A DNA stretch of 64,000 nucleotides from NCBI GenBank assembly GCA_036387415.1, contig DASVTU010000039.1:558001-622000 (forward strand), in the 5' to 3' direction. The notes beneath the pieces were generated by a model. The model saw only the letters and a program-made list of their open reading frames with translations, did not search any database and had not been told where the DNA came from. Numbering within the stretch: the stretch's first letter is position 1; every line of letters starts with the position of its first letter. The position numbers and the translations under genes were made by a program. This document shows, in pieces, positions 8,485 to 16,289 of the stretch. This DNA comes from DASVTU01 sp036387415 (lineage in GTDB: Bacteria > Acidobacteriota > Blastocatellia > Pyrinomonadales > Pyrinomonadaceae).

Positions 8485-10134
8485 TTACTTTCTCGCACGC
8501 CGCTTCGACGTTCGCTTCGTCAAATCCTTCAACTTCGCCAACGCGTCGTCGAGCATTTGACGATTGTCGAGAACGGGTCGGAAGAGGTCGCCGCGACGTT
8601 CGAGTCGCCGCAAGATGTTCTTGATGTTGAAATCCTGCGGCGTCAGTTTCTTGCCTTCGACTTCCTTCCATTCGAGCGGCGCGGAGACGGTCGCGCCCTC
8701 GCGCGGTCGCACCGAATAGGGCGCAACCACCGACTTCCCACGCGCATTCTGCATGTGGTCGAGGTAAATCTGCCCGCGCTTGCGACTCTTTAACGCGCGT
8801 TCGACCGTCGCTATTTCTTTGTTTTCCGACGCGACGAACGCGGCGACGCGCGCGGCGAAATCCGCAATCTGTTCATAACTGTAAACTGGCTCGACGGGGA
8901 CATATAAGTGTATGCCGCGCGAGCCGGAAGTCTTCGGGTAGGATTCGAGGCCGAGCGCGTCGAGCAGGCGGCGGACGACGAGCGCGAGTTCGCAGATGGT
9001 TTCAAAGGGGATTCCTTCGCCGGGATCGAGGTCGAAGACGAACCAGTCGGGACGGTCGAGATTGCTGAGACGCGAGTGCCACGGATGACGTTCTATCGCG
9101 CCGAGGTTCGCCATGTAGAGAAGCGTCGGAAGGTTGTCGCCGACGATGTAATCGACCGTGTGCCCGCCGCCGTCTTCGACTTCGAGCGGCGCTGTCCGTA
9201 CGTAGTCGGGCGCTTCGTGTACGTCGTGTTGATGAAAGGAATGCTGTCTGATGCCGTTGGGGTAACGCTTCATGATGAGCGGGCGGTCGGCGATATAAGG
9301 CAGGATGCTTTCCGACACTTCGTAGTAGTAATGTATGAGGTCGCCTTTGGTGTAGCCGTCGTCAGGCCAGTAAACTTTGTCGAGGTTGGTGAGAGCAACG
9401 ATGTCGCGCCCGATTTTGACGTTCACGTCGCCGCTCAGTCGCTTCGACGCGAAGGCTGTCGCCGCTGCGACTGTTTTCGCGTCCGACTGTTTCTCGTCCG
9501 TCCTATATTTTTTAACTCCGTTGCCGGATGCGCCCTTGTCGCTCGCGCTGCTCGTCGTTCGCTTCCTCGCGCCTTTGGATTCGCCCGACGACTGTTCACG
9601 CTTCCACTGCGCGCCCGCCTCGTCAGTGTCGAGACGCAGTTCGAGTCGCCAACCCGCGACCGCATGTTTGTCGTTGCTTTTCATGAGCAACCACTGTCCG
9701 TCGCGCCTTCCCATGCGGACGAGATGAAATTCGCCGCGTAGTTTTTTGCCGTCGAGACGAAAACTGATGCGCCCCTTCTCAAGTTGTTCTAGCGCGTCGC
9801 CCTCTTTGGTCAACTCGTAGGTGCCCGCGTCCCAAATCATGTGCTCGCCCGCGCCATAGTTGCCTTCGGGGATGTGTCCCTCGAATTTCAAATACTCGAC
9901 GGGATGGTCTTCGGTCATCACCGCGAGACGCTTCTCCGACGGGTCGAGCGACGGCCCACGTCGCACAGACCAAGACTTCAAGACGCCATCCATCTCCAAA
10001 CGAAAATCGAAATGAAGCATCGAAGCATGATGCTCCTGCACGACGAAACGGCGTCGATTCGTTTTCGCAACTTTGCCCTTCGGCTCAGGCGTCCGCCGGA
10101 AGTCTCTTTTCTGTTGATAAGTTTCAAGCCCCAT
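8485..10134 (-). CDS. ligD: LigD-type protein: 3'-phosphoesterase plus polymerase domains, no ligase domain
   Basis: 549 residues. The N-terminal phosphoesterase domain (about 20-160) shows 'FVVQEHHASMLHFDFRLEMD' and 'TEDHPVEYLKFEGHIPEG', the motifs that trim 3' ends. After a Lys/Ser-rich linker (about 185-235) comes the archaeo-eukaryotic-primase-type polymerase domain (about 240-520). It includes 'DRPLIMKRYPNGI', the metal-binding 'FVFDLDPGEG' and 'KTSGSRGIHLYVPV'. LigD polymerases add nucleotides during non-homologous end joining. The ATP-dependent ligase domain of full LigD (KxDG motif) is absent, and neither Ku nor a separate ligase lies in this window. Those partners may be encoded elsewhere. 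Confidence 0.93.
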   Translation of the reverse strand: MGLETYQQKRDFRRTPEPKGKVAKTNRRRFVVQEHHASMLHFDFRLEMDGVLKSWSVRRGPSLDPSEKRLAVMTEDHPVEYLKFEGHIPEGNYGAGEHMIWDAGTYELTKEGDALEQLEKGRISFRLDGKKLRGEFHLVRMGRRDGQWLLMKSNDKHAVAGWRLELRLDTDEAGAQWKREQSSGESKGARKRTTSSASDKGASGNGVKKYRTDEKQSDAKTVAAATAFASKRLSGDVNVKIGRDIVALTNLDKVYWPDDGYTKGDLIHYYYEVSESILPYIADRPLIMKRYPNGIRQHSFHQHDVHEAPDYVRTAPLEVEDGGGHTVDYIVGDNLPTLLYMANLGAIERHPWHSRLSNLDRPDWFVFDLDPGEGIPFETICELALVVRRLLDALGLESYPKTSGSRGIHLYVPVEPVYSYEQIADFAARVAAFVASENKEIATVERALKSRKRGQIYLDHMQNARGKSVVAPYSVRPREGATVSAPLEWKEVEGKKLTPQDFNIKNILRRLERRGDLFRPVLDNRQMLDDALAKLKDLTKRTSKRRARK

Positions 10135-10271
10135 ATTTGTTTAAGGCAGTAATGATGAATGCAGGATTTGGGAAACATAATACAACGCAAGCAAGCTGTG
10201 TCCGTACGTTTACGTACACTCGCGGCGCGGCGTGGCGTCAAAGCGCGTCGTCTTTTGTTAAAATCCGCAAC

Positions 10272-11183
10272 ATGTCTTCACCTGTGGAACAACTCCTGTC
10301 GGAGCCTTTGAACGAATTGAAGAAGCGTCTGCTTGACGAGCATGCGCCTGTGCCGATGGGCTTGCTCGAAGCACTCGATGCCGACCCGCGAAGAGGCGCA
10401 CGCGAACTCGCACGGAAAATCCGCGAACGACGACAACGCAATCGCCTCGAAGCACAACGTCTGCGAAAGTTGCATCAGTACGAAGGCGAACTCTGGCGGC
10501 AGGGCTTGACGCTCATCGCGGGCGTAGACGAGGCGGGCATGGCTCCACTGGCGGGGCCGGTCGTCGCAGCCGCCGTTATCCTTCCGCGCAACTACAAACT
10601 TCGCGGCTTGAATGACTCCAAAAAGATTCTCGACGCCGCGCGACGCTCCGAGATGGCCGAGCAGATTAAGAGGGAGGCGCGTTGTTGGTCGGTCGGTCGC
10701 GCCGAAGTCGAGGAGATTGACCGTCTCAACATCTATCATGCTGGACTACTGGCGATGCGTCGCGCCGTGGAAGCACTGTCGATTCAGCCGGATTACGCGC
10801 TAGTCGATGCGCGCAAGATACCCGAATGCCCATGCCCGCAACGCGGCATCATTCACGGCGATACACTCTCCGCCAGCATCGCCGCCGCCTCCATCATCGC
10901 CAAGACCACACGCGACGCCTACATGATTGAACTCGACCGACAGTATCCCGGCTACGGTCTCGCCTCACACAAAGGCTACCCGACGCCCGCACACTATTGC
11001 GCGCTCAAAACACACGGCGTCCTGCCCATTCATCGACGCAGTTTCTCGCCCGTCCGACTCGCTTTGCAAGAATTGCGGAGTGCGAAGGGCGGAGCGCAGA
11101 TTGAAGAAAATACTGACGGCGCAATGACTGTTGAAGAGACTGCTGACGATAGACGGGGTGTTGAGGAAACGATTAACGAGTGA
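10272..11183 (+). CDS. rnhB: Ribonuclease HII
   Basis: Cleaves the RNA strand of RNA-DNA hybrids and removes single ribonucleotides. The core begins near residue 83 with 'AGVDEAGMAPLAGPVVAAAV', which carries the DEAG metal-binding pair. It continues with 'LNDSKKI', 'HGDTLSASIAAASIIAKTTR' and 'GYGLASHKGYPTPAHYCAL', all typical of RNase HII. An N-terminal extension of about 75 charged, helical residues precedes the core and a tail of about 35 acidic residues follows, so the 303-aa protein is longer than the usual 200-260. The ATG at 10272 is preferred because the upstream part of the frame (from 10137) is non-coding in character. The gene is divergent from ligD. Confidence 0.95.
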   Translation: MSSPVEQLLSEPLNELKKRLLDEHAPVPMGLLEALDADPRRGARELARKIRERRQRNRLEAQRLRKLHQYEGELWRQGLTLIAGVDEAGMAPLAGPVVAAAVILPRNYKLRGLNDSKKILDAARRSEMAEQIKREARCWSVGRAEVEEIDRLNIYHAGLLAMRRAVEALSIQPDYALVDARKIPECPCPQRGIIHGDTLSASIAAASIIAKTTRDAYMIELDRQYPGYGLASHKGYPTPAHYCALKTHGVLPIHRRSFSPVRLALQELRSAKGGAQIEENTDGAMTVEETADDRRGVEETINE

Positions 11184-11196
11184 GTGAAAGTGTTTG

Positions 11197-11224
11197 GGGC
11201 GCGAGTTTAGCGATACTCGCGCCC
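11197..11224. terminator. Hairpin between convergent rnhB and pirin genes
   Basis: Perfect 10-base GC-rich arms (gggcgcgagt / actcgcgccc) with an 8-base loop between two convergent stop codons. There is no T-run on either side, so it may act weakly or with Rho. Confidence 0.4.
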
Positions 11225-11283
11225 GTGGCAAAGCATTGATTTCGTCTCGTCGTCGCTGTTTGTCAGGACGGGTCGAATGTCTG

Positions 11284-11982
11284 TTAGGAGAGGTCGAACA
11301 GAAGGATTTCCGACGACTCTGTGCCGCGAATAGTCAGTCTCTGTTCTTCGCTCACCGCCGCGCCGTCGCCCTGTGCGAGCGAGTGGCCGTTGAGTTCGAC
11401 TGCGCCGCGCGCCACTTGTATCCATGCATGACGTTCGGCTTGAAGCTCATGCGTGACCTCTTCGCTGGATTCGAGCAGCGTAGCGTAGAGGCTGGCGTCC
11501 TGATGAATCGTGACTGAATCTTCGCGCCCGTCGCTTGAGGCGATGAGGCGGAGTCGGCCACGTTTCTCGGCGTCTTCATAACGCTTCTGCTCGTAGCCGG
11601 GTTTGATGCCCTGCTCCTGCGGCAGAATCCAGATTTGCAGTAGATGGACGCCCTCGTCGCGCGACGGATTCTTTTCGCTGTGTGTGACGCCCGTGCCCGC
11701 GCTCATACGCTGCACTTCGCCGGGGCGTATGACGGAGCCGGTGCCCATGCTGTCGCGATGTTCGAGGCCGCCCGCGAGAATGTATGTGATGATTTCCATG
11801 TCGCGGTGCGGATGCGTCGGGAAGCCGCGCGCGGGCGCAACGCGGTCTTCGTTGATGACGCGCAACGTGCGGAAACCCATAAAGCGCGGGTCGTAGTATT
11901 CTCCGAATGAAAAGGTGTGATAGGTGTCGAGCCAACCGAAATCGAAGTGGCCGCGTTCTTTTGCCTTGCGTACGTAAATCAT
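11284..11982 (-). CDS. Pirin-family cupin protein
   Basis: 232 residues, a typical bicupin pirin such as YhhW. The N-terminal metal-binding motif is complete: 'GFPTHPHRDMEIITYILAGG' followed by 'EVQRMSAGTGVTHSEKNPS', giving the His-His-His-Glu set. The C-terminal cupin is degenerate, as usual ('HELQAERHAWIQVARGAVEL'). Family members bind Fe or other metals; some have quercetin 2,3-dioxygenase activity and others act as redox sensors or transcription cofactors. GGAG precedes the ATG. The gene stands alone downstream of htrA. The physiological substrate cannot be read from the sequence. Confidence 0.93.
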   Translation of the reverse strand: MIYVRKAKERGHFDFGWLDTYHTFSFGEYYDPRFMGFRTLRVINEDRVAPARGFPTHPHRDMEIITYILAGGLEHRDSMGTGSVIRPGEVQRMSAGTGVTHSEKNPSRDEGVHLLQIWILPQEQGIKPGYEQKRYEDAEKRGRLRLIASSDGREDSVTIHQDASLYATLLESSEEVTHELQAERHAWIQVARGAVELNGHSLAQGDGAAVSEEQRLTIRGTESSEILLFDLS

Positions 11983-12044
11983 GTGCGTCTCCGTTTCCTG
12001 CCGCTCGCGCGAGCGGCGTGCTTCTCAATTTGAAGTTAAAATCA

Positions 12045-12104
12045 TAGGGCTTATCTCGCCCCGCGCGAACTGTTGGTTCGATGCGCGAGGAGAAATAAGC
12101 CCTA
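12045..12104. repeat. Two-tier intergenic hairpin downstream of htrA
   Basis: Outer arms tagggcttat/ataagcccta (12045-12054 and 12095-12104) enclose inner arms cgcgcgaac/gttcgatgcgcg. It lies between the htrA stop and the pirin start, both on the minus strand. It could be a weak terminator for htrA or a leader structure for pirin. Confidence 0.5.
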
Positions 12105-12213
12105 CTTCTTGAAAGCGTCGGGCGTCCAGAAGGACGACTCGAACGAACAACGCCGAGACGTTCAAAGGGACGCCGACGATTCGCGTTTACCCCTGTTAGC
12201 GTGTCCGTCTGTT

Positions 12214-13752
12214 TTACTGTCGCGGTCGCGCCGTCAGAAAGATGCTGTTGCCGTCGCGATTAATGAGCAACAGGACGGGGCGCGTCCCCGCACGCTCAAG
12301 TGCCGCGCGCAAATCCGCGACGCTCCGCACCGCCTGCCGATTAACTTCTTCCACGACATCGTTGCGACGAATCCCTGCGTCAGCCGCCGGGCCTGACGGG
12401 TCAACGTTGGTGACGAGAAGCCCCTCGGCGCTCGCGGGCAGATTGAGTCTGCGCGCCGTCTCAGCCGTCAAAGGCTCGACGCCAATGCCGAGCCGTCCGC
12501 CGTCCGCGGAGTTGCTGTCGTCGCCGCCGCCTTCGTTCGCGCCTCGCTCGTTGGCTCTGGACGGAAGTTCGGCGAGCGTGACGCGCAGTTGTTGCTCACG
12601 ACCATCACGCAACACCGTCAGAGCGACTTCCGTACCGGGTTGCGTGCGCGCGACTTGGTTGCGTAGCGAGTTGCTGTCGGCGACGGGCGCACCGTTAAGG
12701 CTCACGATGACATCGCCGCGACGTACGCCCGCACGCTCGGCAGGACTACCCGGCTGCACCGTGCTGACCAGTGCGCCGCGCACTTCCTTGAGGCCCAGAC
12801 CCGCCGCGAGGTCGGACGTAATCTGTTGAATCTGTACGCCGAGCATGCCGCGCCGCACCTTGCCCGTCTTGACGAGTTGCTCCATGACGCTTTTCGCCAT
12901 GTTGGCCGGAATCGCGAAACCGATGCCGATGTTGCCGCCTGACGGCGAGAGGATTTGCGAGTTAATGCCAATCAATTCGCCGCTCGTATTGACGAGTGCC
13001 CCGCCCGAATTGCCACGATTGATGGCCGCATCGGTTTGCAGAAAATCTTCAAAACTACCGTCGCTCAAACCCGTCGAACGACCCTTCGCGCTGATGATGC
13101 CTGATGTGACGGTCTGACCGATGCCCAGAGGATTGCCAACCGCCAGAGCCACGTCGCCGACGCGCACGCGGTCGGAATCGCCGAGCGGCAAGACGGGCAA
13201 ACTGTTTGCGTCAATCTTCAAGACGGCCAGGTCGCTCGGTTGGTCTGAGCCGACGAGTTTGGCGCTGAAATTACGGTTGTCTGTGAATTCGACGGTAATC
13301 TCCTCCGCGCCATCGACGACGTGATGGTTCGTCAGAATGTAGCCGTCATTCGTCACGACGACGCCCGAACCGAGTCCGCTCTCCTGTCGCTCGCGCGGCT
13401 CCTGTCCGCGGGGCATGCGTTCGCCGAAAAACTCACGAAACGCAGGGTCGTCCATGAAGGGAAACTGCTGCGGGGCGCGTGCGCGTCGGCGCGAGCGCAC
13501 CGTCACGACGGCGGGCGCGACACGGCTGACCACATCCGCGTAAGAGTTCTGCGCTGTCGCTCCGGCTGCGCCTGTGTCGGTTGCGACCGACGCGCTCTCC
13601 GCCTGCGACGGCTGCGGCGCAAAGGCACGCGTCGCGTCGCTGTTGCCCTTGCAGGCGACCAACGTGAAAACGAGCGTGGCCGACAGCAACAGCCCCTTGA
13701 GCCGTGCCGCCAACGGACGCTGCTCATTCGTCAACAACGAATTCTTCCGCAT
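12214..13752 (-). CDS. HtrA/DegQ-type serine endoprotease, probable lipoprotein
   Basis: Envelope quality-control protease with chaperone function. A lipobox 'FTLVAC' near residue 35 suggests membrane anchoring in the periplasm. The trypsin-like domain carries the catalytic triad: His in 'YILTNHHVVDGAE' (about 145), Asp in 'SDLAVLKID' (about 173) and Ser in 'RGNSGGALVNTSGELIGINS' (about 248). Two PDZ domains follow, starting near 'GMLGVQIQQIT' and 'RLGIGVEPLTAETARRL', for substrate capture and activation. The frame extends to 13785, but the ATG at 13752 has AGAGG nine bases upstream. A perfect TATAAT lies 34 bases before the ATG with a GC-rich inverted repeat over the -35 region. Confidence 0.95.
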   Translation of the reverse strand: MRKNSLLTNEQRPLAARLKGLLLSATLVFTLVACKGNSDATRAFAPQPSQAESASVATDTGAAGATAQNSYADVVSRVAPAVVTVRSRRRARAPQQFPFMDDPAFREFFGERMPRGQEPRERQESGLGSGVVVTNDGYILTNHHVVDGAEEITVEFTDNRNFSAKLVGSDQPSDLAVLKIDANSLPVLPLGDSDRVRVGDVALAVGNPLGIGQTVTSGIISAKGRSTGLSDGSFEDFLQTDAAINRGNSGGALVNTSGELIGINSQILSPSGGNIGIGFAIPANMAKSVMEQLVKTGKVRRGMLGVQIQQITSDLAAGLGLKEVRGALVSTVQPGSPAERAGVRRGDVIVSLNGAPVADSNSLRNQVARTQPGTEVALTVLRDGREQQLRVTLAELPSRANERGANEGGGDDSNSADGGRLGIGVEPLTAETARRLNLPASAEGLLVTNVDPSGPAADAGIRRNDVVEEVNRQAVRSVADLRAALERAGTRPVLLLINRDGNSIFLTARPRQ

Positions 13753-13786
13753 GTCATTAACCTCTTCTCTAAAATTAATCGACAAA

Positions 13787-13832
13787 ATTATAACCGGACA
13801 GCCGCGACTGATTGACTCAGAGCGCGGCTGTC
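13787..13832 (-). promoter_or_regulatory. htrA promoter -10 with overlapping inverted repeat
   Basis: TATAAT on the minus strand at 13787-13792, 34 bases before the htrA ATG. Immediately upstream, perfect 10-base arms gacagccgcg (13797-13806) and cgcggctgtc (13823-13832) with a 16-base loop cover the spacer and -35 position. The -35 itself is poor. The repeat may be an operator for a regulator, or a hairpin unrelated to initiation. Confidence 0.45.
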
Positions 13833-14037
13833 AATATTTAGATGTTCGGCGGTTGCCGAGAGGTTTTCCGCACGTCTTCCGACGCCCTGCGGCATCCTGT
13901 TTTTGTCGTTTTTGACTCTCTTTTCAGAGAGATTCTGCAACCCCGCGTCCGTTCTATGTTTCTCTCAAAACCCGCGATTTTGGCGGAAAAATCTCGCGAA
14001 TCTTTTGAAGAATTCGCACCAAATTTTCAAGGAACAG

Positions 14038-14086
14038 ACACAGAGAAGCACAGGGGAAATCTGGCTTCCCCTGTGCTTCTCTGTGT
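14038..14086. repeat. Perfect 21-base inverted repeat (ACACAGAGA family)
   Basis: Arms 14038-14058 and 14066-14086 are exact complements with a 7-base loop, built on acacagagaagcacagggg. It sits 72 bases past the trxA stop in an otherwise empty 400-base spacer that also holds the htrA promoter. Related 'cacagaga' words recur near 16.1-16.3 kb, and 'cacaggggaa' recurs near 46.9 kb. Terminator use is possible, but no T-run follows. Confidence 0.65.
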
Positions 14087-14158
14087 AAAGATTTCGGCGT
14101 CGCTCTCGACGTTGAAGCCATGTTGCGGCGGCGTCATGCTCCGGCGCGGCGTGTCATC

Positions 14159-14512
14159 TTAGGACACGGCGGCGGTGTTGGTCGAGACGAGATGTTTGTC
14201 GATGAGGCGCGAGATGGATTCCTTGCTGGTCGCGCCGACGATACGCTCCTGCTCCTGCCCGTTTTTGAACACAATCAGCGTCGGGATGCCTTTGATGCCA
14301 TAGCGTTGCGAGATGGCAGGGCTGTCGTCCACGTTGACCTTGACCACTCTGGCGCTTCCCTCGTACTGCTCCGCGACCGCCTCCACAATTGGCGTCAACA
14401 TACGGCACGGCGCGCACCATTGTGCCCAGAAATCCACCAGCACGGGCTGCTCGGATTGCAACACGTCCTTCTCAAAATTCTGGTCGCTCACTTCAGAAAC
14501 ATTCTTACTCAT
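14159..14512 (-). CDS. trxA: Thioredoxin
   Basis: 117 residues with the thioredoxin fold: 'PVLVDFWAQWCAPCRMLTPI' carries the redox pair in a WCAPC site (the classical form is WCGPC), and 'GIKGIPTLIVFKNGQ' holds the cis-proline. It reduces protein disulfides in the cytoplasm; no signal peptide is seen. The frame extends to 14560, but the ATG at 14512 has AGGAG about ten bases upstream and begins at the normal thioredoxin N-terminus. It follows the second MarR gene by 117 bases on the same strand and could be cotranscribed. Confidence 0.95.
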   Translation of the reverse strand: MSKNVSEVSDQNFEKDVLQSEQPVLVDFWAQWCAPCRMLTPIVEAVAEQYEGSARVVKVNVDDSPAISQRYGIKGIPTLIVFKNGQEQERIVGATSKESISRLIDKHLVSTNTAAVS

Positions 14513-14629
14513 GTCTATTTTTCTCCTATCTTCCTCGATTTCTTTAACCGTCCTACTCAAGAAACATGGTTGACCGTTCGACTATTCACTGGTGAACCAT
14601 TCAGGCAAAAATTTTTCAACTTCCATCCG

Positions 14630-15073
14630 CTAATAATCGCCGCTCAGACGATGCAGAAACCCCACGAACTGTTCCCGTTCTCCTGTGCTAAATGCTTCAA
14701 CCAGTTGGATTTCCTGTTCCTCAAGAATACGCGTCCCGTCCGCGTGGCGTCGTCGTCCCTCGTCCGTAATCGCCGCGCGCACGCTACGTCTATCCGCAGG
14801 GTCAGCCACGCGCACCACCAAGCCGTCCGTCTCAAGCCTGTCAACGAGTTGCGTCATGTTAGACTTCACACAACTCAGACGCCCCGCCAGTTGACCCAGC
14901 GGAAGCATCTCGCCCGCCTGCACTAAATGATTGAGAACGCTCAGTTTAGCCAGCGACAGACCGATTCCGGCGAGCGCGCTTTCGACGCGCCCCTCCGCAC
15001 GTTGCGCCGCGCCCAATAGCGTCCGCAACAACGAGTTCTGTCCTGTATTCTCTAACCCGCAACTTTCGTTCAC
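14630..15073 (-). CDS. MarR-family regulator with a probable leaderless GTG start
   Basis: 147 residues from a GTG. The winged-helix region reads 'LPLGQLAGRLSCVKSNMTQL' then 'VDRLETDGLVVRVADPADRR', with the usual DRR of the wing. The frame is open further upstream, into the neighbouring NTF2-like gene, but that part looks non-coding. The GTG is chosen because an excellent sigma-70 promoter ends only six bases before it, so the transcript would start at or next to the codon. A Cys in the recognition region (SCVKSN) might allow redox sensing, which would suit the thioredoxin gene downstream. That link is inference. Confidence 0.85.
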   Translation of the reverse strand: MNESCGLENTGQNSLLRTLLGAAQRAEGRVESALAGIGLSLAKLSVLNHLVQAGEMLPLGQLAGRLSCVKSNMTQLVDRLETDGLVVRVADPADRRSVRAAITDEGRRRHADGTRILEEQEIQLVEAFSTGEREQFVGFLHRLSGDY

Positions 15074-15079
15074 GCCTGA

Positions 15080-15109
15080 ACTATACTCCCGCTGAACCAA
15101 ATTTGTCAA
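15080..15109 (-). promoter_or_regulatory. Strong sigma-70 promoter for the MarR gene
   Basis: On the minus strand, a perfect -35 TTGACA (15104-15109), an 18-base spacer and TATAGT (15080-15085) as -10. Only six bases separate the -10 from the GTG start, which predicts a leaderless or nearly leaderless mRNA. Confidence 0.7.
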
Positions 15110-15167
15110 GCATCTTTTTCGACACCCTGTACCAACGCTCTCAACCACAATAAGTCGTTTACCTTCA

Positions 15168-16100
15168 TCATTTACTTCGTTCGGGCGGCAACGGATGAAG
15201 GGTATCCAGCACGACTTTCCAGCGCCCGTCTGTCTGTCGTTTCCAGACGTGGACATAGTAGCCGCGCTCGACGGCTGACGGCTGCGCGTTCGCGTCTTTC
15301 GCTTCATAGCTGCCGTAGGTGTAGCCCAAATCGGCGGAGCGCGAAACGTCCGCTTTGAGCGGCTGCCATGTGGCGGAGATGTTTTTGCCGGAGAGATAAG
15401 AGCGGATGGAATTACGTTCGGTCAGAGGCAACATGCCGTTGCGATGGAGGCGCGCGTCGTTGCTCGCATAGACGAGAAACGCGCTCAACATCCCGCGTTT
15501 TTGCGCCGCGCTCGCAAACTCGCGTTCGAGCGTTATCAACTCGGCGCGGTCAAGTTCGGGGTCGAGAAGTTTGTTGGTGCGTTTGGGATTAACCCGTCGT
15601 GCAGCACGAAAGGATTGCGGTGGCGCGGCGGGCGGCGCGGGAGTCTGGATGCCCGCATCGAGCACGACCTTCCATGTGCCATCCGCTTGAATTCGCCAGA
15701 TGGAGAAGTAGTAGCCGTGGCGCGTGGGTCTTTTTTGTGGCGAGTTGTCGGTCAGGGAGAAGGGGCCAGTCGTGTAGCCGAGGTCGCCCGCACGCGAAAC
15801 GTCCGCGAAAATCGGCTCCCAGTTGAGCGTGATGGGCGGAGGCGTGGGCGTCGCGGGCGTCTTGAGAAACTCCTCTTTCGTCTTCGACGGATGCGGCGTG
15901 AAATTTATTCCCTCGTCCGCGAAGAATGCGATGAACGCATCGCGCACGCCCTTCTCGACACTCGTCCGCGCAAATGCGCGCTCCGCTTCGACCAACGCCG
16001 ACAACGCGGGCGGCTCGTTAGGTTCCTGCGCCGCCCACGCGAAAGCGACCGTGAATAGAACGAACAACAGCGCGGCAACCCCAACCGGAAAGCGTTTCAT
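15168..16100 (-). CDS. Exported protein with two NTF2-like (DUF4440/SnoaL-type) domains
   Basis: 310 residues. After the signal peptide (MKRFPVGVAALLFVLFTVAF...) come two copies of a similar module of about 130 residues. Each opens with a helix ('LVEAERAFARTSVEKGVRDA' and 'LEREFASAAQKRGMLSAFLV') and closes with 'GYYFSIWRIQADGTWKVVLD' or 'GYYVHVWKRQTDGRWKVVLD'. This is the alpha+beta barrel pattern of secreted NTF2-like proteins, which often bind small hydrophobic molecules and lack fixed catalytic residues. The ATG at 16100 has AAAAGGAAA upstream and replaces a TTG seven codons earlier. Function unknown; an internal gene duplication is clear. Confidence 0.8.
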   Translation of the reverse strand: MKRFPVGVAALLFVLFTVAFAWAAQEPNEPPALSALVEAERAFARTSVEKGVRDAFIAFFADEGINFTPHPSKTKEEFLKTPATPTPPPITLNWEPIFADVSRAGDLGYTTGPFSLTDNSPQKRPTRHGYYFSIWRIQADGTWKVVLDAGIQTPAPPAAPPQSFRAARRVNPKRTNKLLDPELDRAELITLEREFASAAQKRGMLSAFLVYASNDARLHRNGMLPLTERNSIRSYLSGKNISATWQPLKADVSRSADLGYTYGSYEAKDANAQPSAVERGYYVHVWKRQTDGRWKVVLDTLHPLPPERSK

Positions 16101-16123
16101 AGGTTTCCTTTTCAAATTCAAAA

Positions 16124-16267
16124 TTAGCCACAGAGACGCAGAGACATAGAGCGAGGCACAAGGGAAAGAGGGAAAATGTTGAAAGGGTCAATGGAAAAGA
16201 TATTAACGCGCGGCGTTATTTTCTCTTTTCATCTGTATGTCTCTGTATCTCTGTGTCTCTATGGCTA
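16124..16267. repeat. Imperfect inverted repeat of CACAGAGA-type words
   Basis: The left side 'attagccacagagacgcag' and the right side, ending 'ctctgtgtctctatggctaat', are near complements across about 85 bases. Several tandem 'cagagaca'/'tctctgta' words lie between. It fills most of the spacer between the NTF2-like gene and the dehydrogenase gene and resembles the 14.04 kb repeat. Confidence 0.6.
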
Positions 16268-16289
16268 ATCCGTGTTTTGAAACGTTCTG

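Noticed and set aside
8908..9741. 277-residue plus-strand frame
   Set aside because: Antisense to the ligD polymerase domain; no recognisable motif.
12045..12104. tRNA-like cloverleaf around 'ggttcgatgcgcg'
   Set aside because: The arms form a simple two-tier hairpin; no acceptor stem, anticodon loop or CCA-proximal pattern fits.
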